Source: Spirochaetota bacterium (lineage in GTDB: Bacteria; Spirochaetota; Spirochaetia; Treponematales; Treponemataceae). Taken from it: 5,942 nucleotides of DNA. Numbering within the stretch: position 1 is the first letter of the stretch; every line of letters starts with the position of its first letter. The stretch spans positions 1 to 5,942 of the forward strand of contig JAKJFV010000112.1 in the NCBI GenBank assembly GCA_022704725.1, written 5' to 3'. Shown piece after piece: positions 5,354 to 5,942 of this stretch. The notes below the pieces were generated by a model that worked only from the letters and a program-made list of their open reading frames with translations, had not been told where the DNA came from and did no database searches. The translations under genes were made by a program, and so were the position numbers.

Positions 5354-5942
5354 ATGAGAGGCTTTGTCAGGCGTGTTTCGCAAAAAATATCAAAACTTTC
5401 TCCCGAGCAGGTAGAACAGCTCATTGATATTATCAATAGCGAAAATGAAACACTTGATGCCGTTATTGAATCTCTTAGTACAGGACTTCTTATTTGCGAT
5501 GTAAACTGGTGTCTTCTGCAGGCAAACAAGGCCGCAGAACGTTATATACCTTTAAAAATACGGCTTGCCGACTGGCGCTATAATGAAAACCGGCTCGAAC
5601 AAAATGTCTGGCAGATAATTGATGATGCTGATATTTCGTCTTTTATTAAGAACAATGCAGAAAGAGAAAAAAATAATTCATCTGAAGAGTTTACTATTGA
5701 AACATCAGGCGGTGCTAAGCGGTTTATTGTTATTAGTACGCTTCCTCTTGTTCGTGAGAGAAAACTCATTGGAAATATTGTAAAAATCGATGATGTTACA
5801 GATAAGAAAAACCAGGATACTCTTCTTAGACGTATGGAAAACCTTGCCAGTTTAACAAATCTTGCTGCAAGTGTTGCGCATGAAATTAAAAATCCCTTAG
5901 GAAGCATAAGCATTCATATTCAGCTTATTCAAAAAGCAGTTT
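5354..5942 (+). CDS. Soluble PAS-domain sensor histidine kinase, 5' part (AtoS/NtrB-like)
   Basis: The frame is open from the ATG at 5354 to the window edge, giving the first 196 residues; the rest of the gene lies outside. Residues about 30-150 look like a PAS sensor domain: LDAVIESLSTGLLICDVNW (34-52) opens it and IGNIVKIDDVTDKK (139-152) closes it. A HisKA dimerisation domain then begins, with the H-box ASVAHEIKNPLGSISIHIQL at 172-191 and the phosphorylated histidine at H176. No membrane helix or signal peptide precedes the PAS domain, so sensing is cytoplasmic, as in NtrB. The ATPase domain and the cognate response regulator, probably an AtoC/NtrC-type sigma54 activator, would follow downstream; this is inference. 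GGAAG lies 6 nt before the ATG, which begins 2 bp after the stop of the clamp-loader gene, making translational coupling likely. Its signal cannot be read from the sequence. Confidence 0.9.
   Translation, partial: MRGFVRRVSQKISKLSPEQVEQLIDIINSENETLDAVIESLSTGLLICDVNWCLLQANKAAERYIPLKIRLADWRYNENRLEQNVWQIIDDADISSFIKNNAEREKNNSSEEFTIETSGGAKRFIVISTLPLVRERKLIGNIVKIDDVTDKKNQDTLLRRMENLASLTNLAASVAHEIKNPLGSISIHIQLIQKAV

Noticed and set aside
5578..5913. Open frame of 111 codons on the minus strand opposite the kinase
   Set aside because: The plus-strand frame encodes a clear PAS and HisKA protein across the same bases, so the antisense frame is a shadow.

Overview
The window looks like a spirochaete chromosome, most likely Treponema. 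The reasons are the AT-rich sequence with long A and T runs, tRNA genes without an encoded 3' CCA, and the cluster murG - cvpA - DNA polymerase III delta'-like ATPase - soluble PAS histidine kinase, which I recall from Treponema genomes. That assignment is inference from gene content and order; no search was run.

Layout. (1) Positions 11-961, minus strand: a complete ornithine carbamoyltransferase gene with its own sigma70-type promoter and strong ribosome binding site. (2) Positions 962-1401: a compact tRNA region. tRNA-Met(CAT) and tRNA-Phe(GAA) each have their own promoter and intrinsic terminator, so they read as two separate transcription units. The tRNA-Met promoter diverges from the carbamoyltransferase promoter with only 22 bp between the two -35 boxes. 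A perfect 15-bp inverted repeat surrounds and overlaps the -35 region of the tRNA-Phe promoter. (3) Positions 1507-5942, plus strand: one tightly packed operon that runs off the right edge. It holds an ankyrin-repeat protein with an unassigned N-terminal alpha/beta domain, murG, a CvpA-family membrane protein, a DnaX/HolB-like clamp-loader ATPase, and the 5' part of a cytoplasmic PAS histidine kinase. Adjacent genes overlap by 4 or 10 bp or are separated by 2 or 3 bp, and I see no terminator between them.

How the genes fit together. The operon joins peptidoglycan lipid II synthesis (MurG), a four-helix inner-membrane protein, the replicative clamp loader (delta') and the start of what is probably a two-component system whose response regulator would lie just outside the window. 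Their tight coupling suggests co-expression of growth functions, not one shared pathway. The carbamoyltransferase belongs to arginine metabolism and is transcribed independently.

Most of the window is conserved housekeeping sequence. I found no convincing new defence or mobile system. The best leads are the inverted repeat at the tRNA-Phe promoter, the near-leaderless start and degenerate N-terminal domain of the ankyrin protein, and the large insertion in the delta'-like ATPase.
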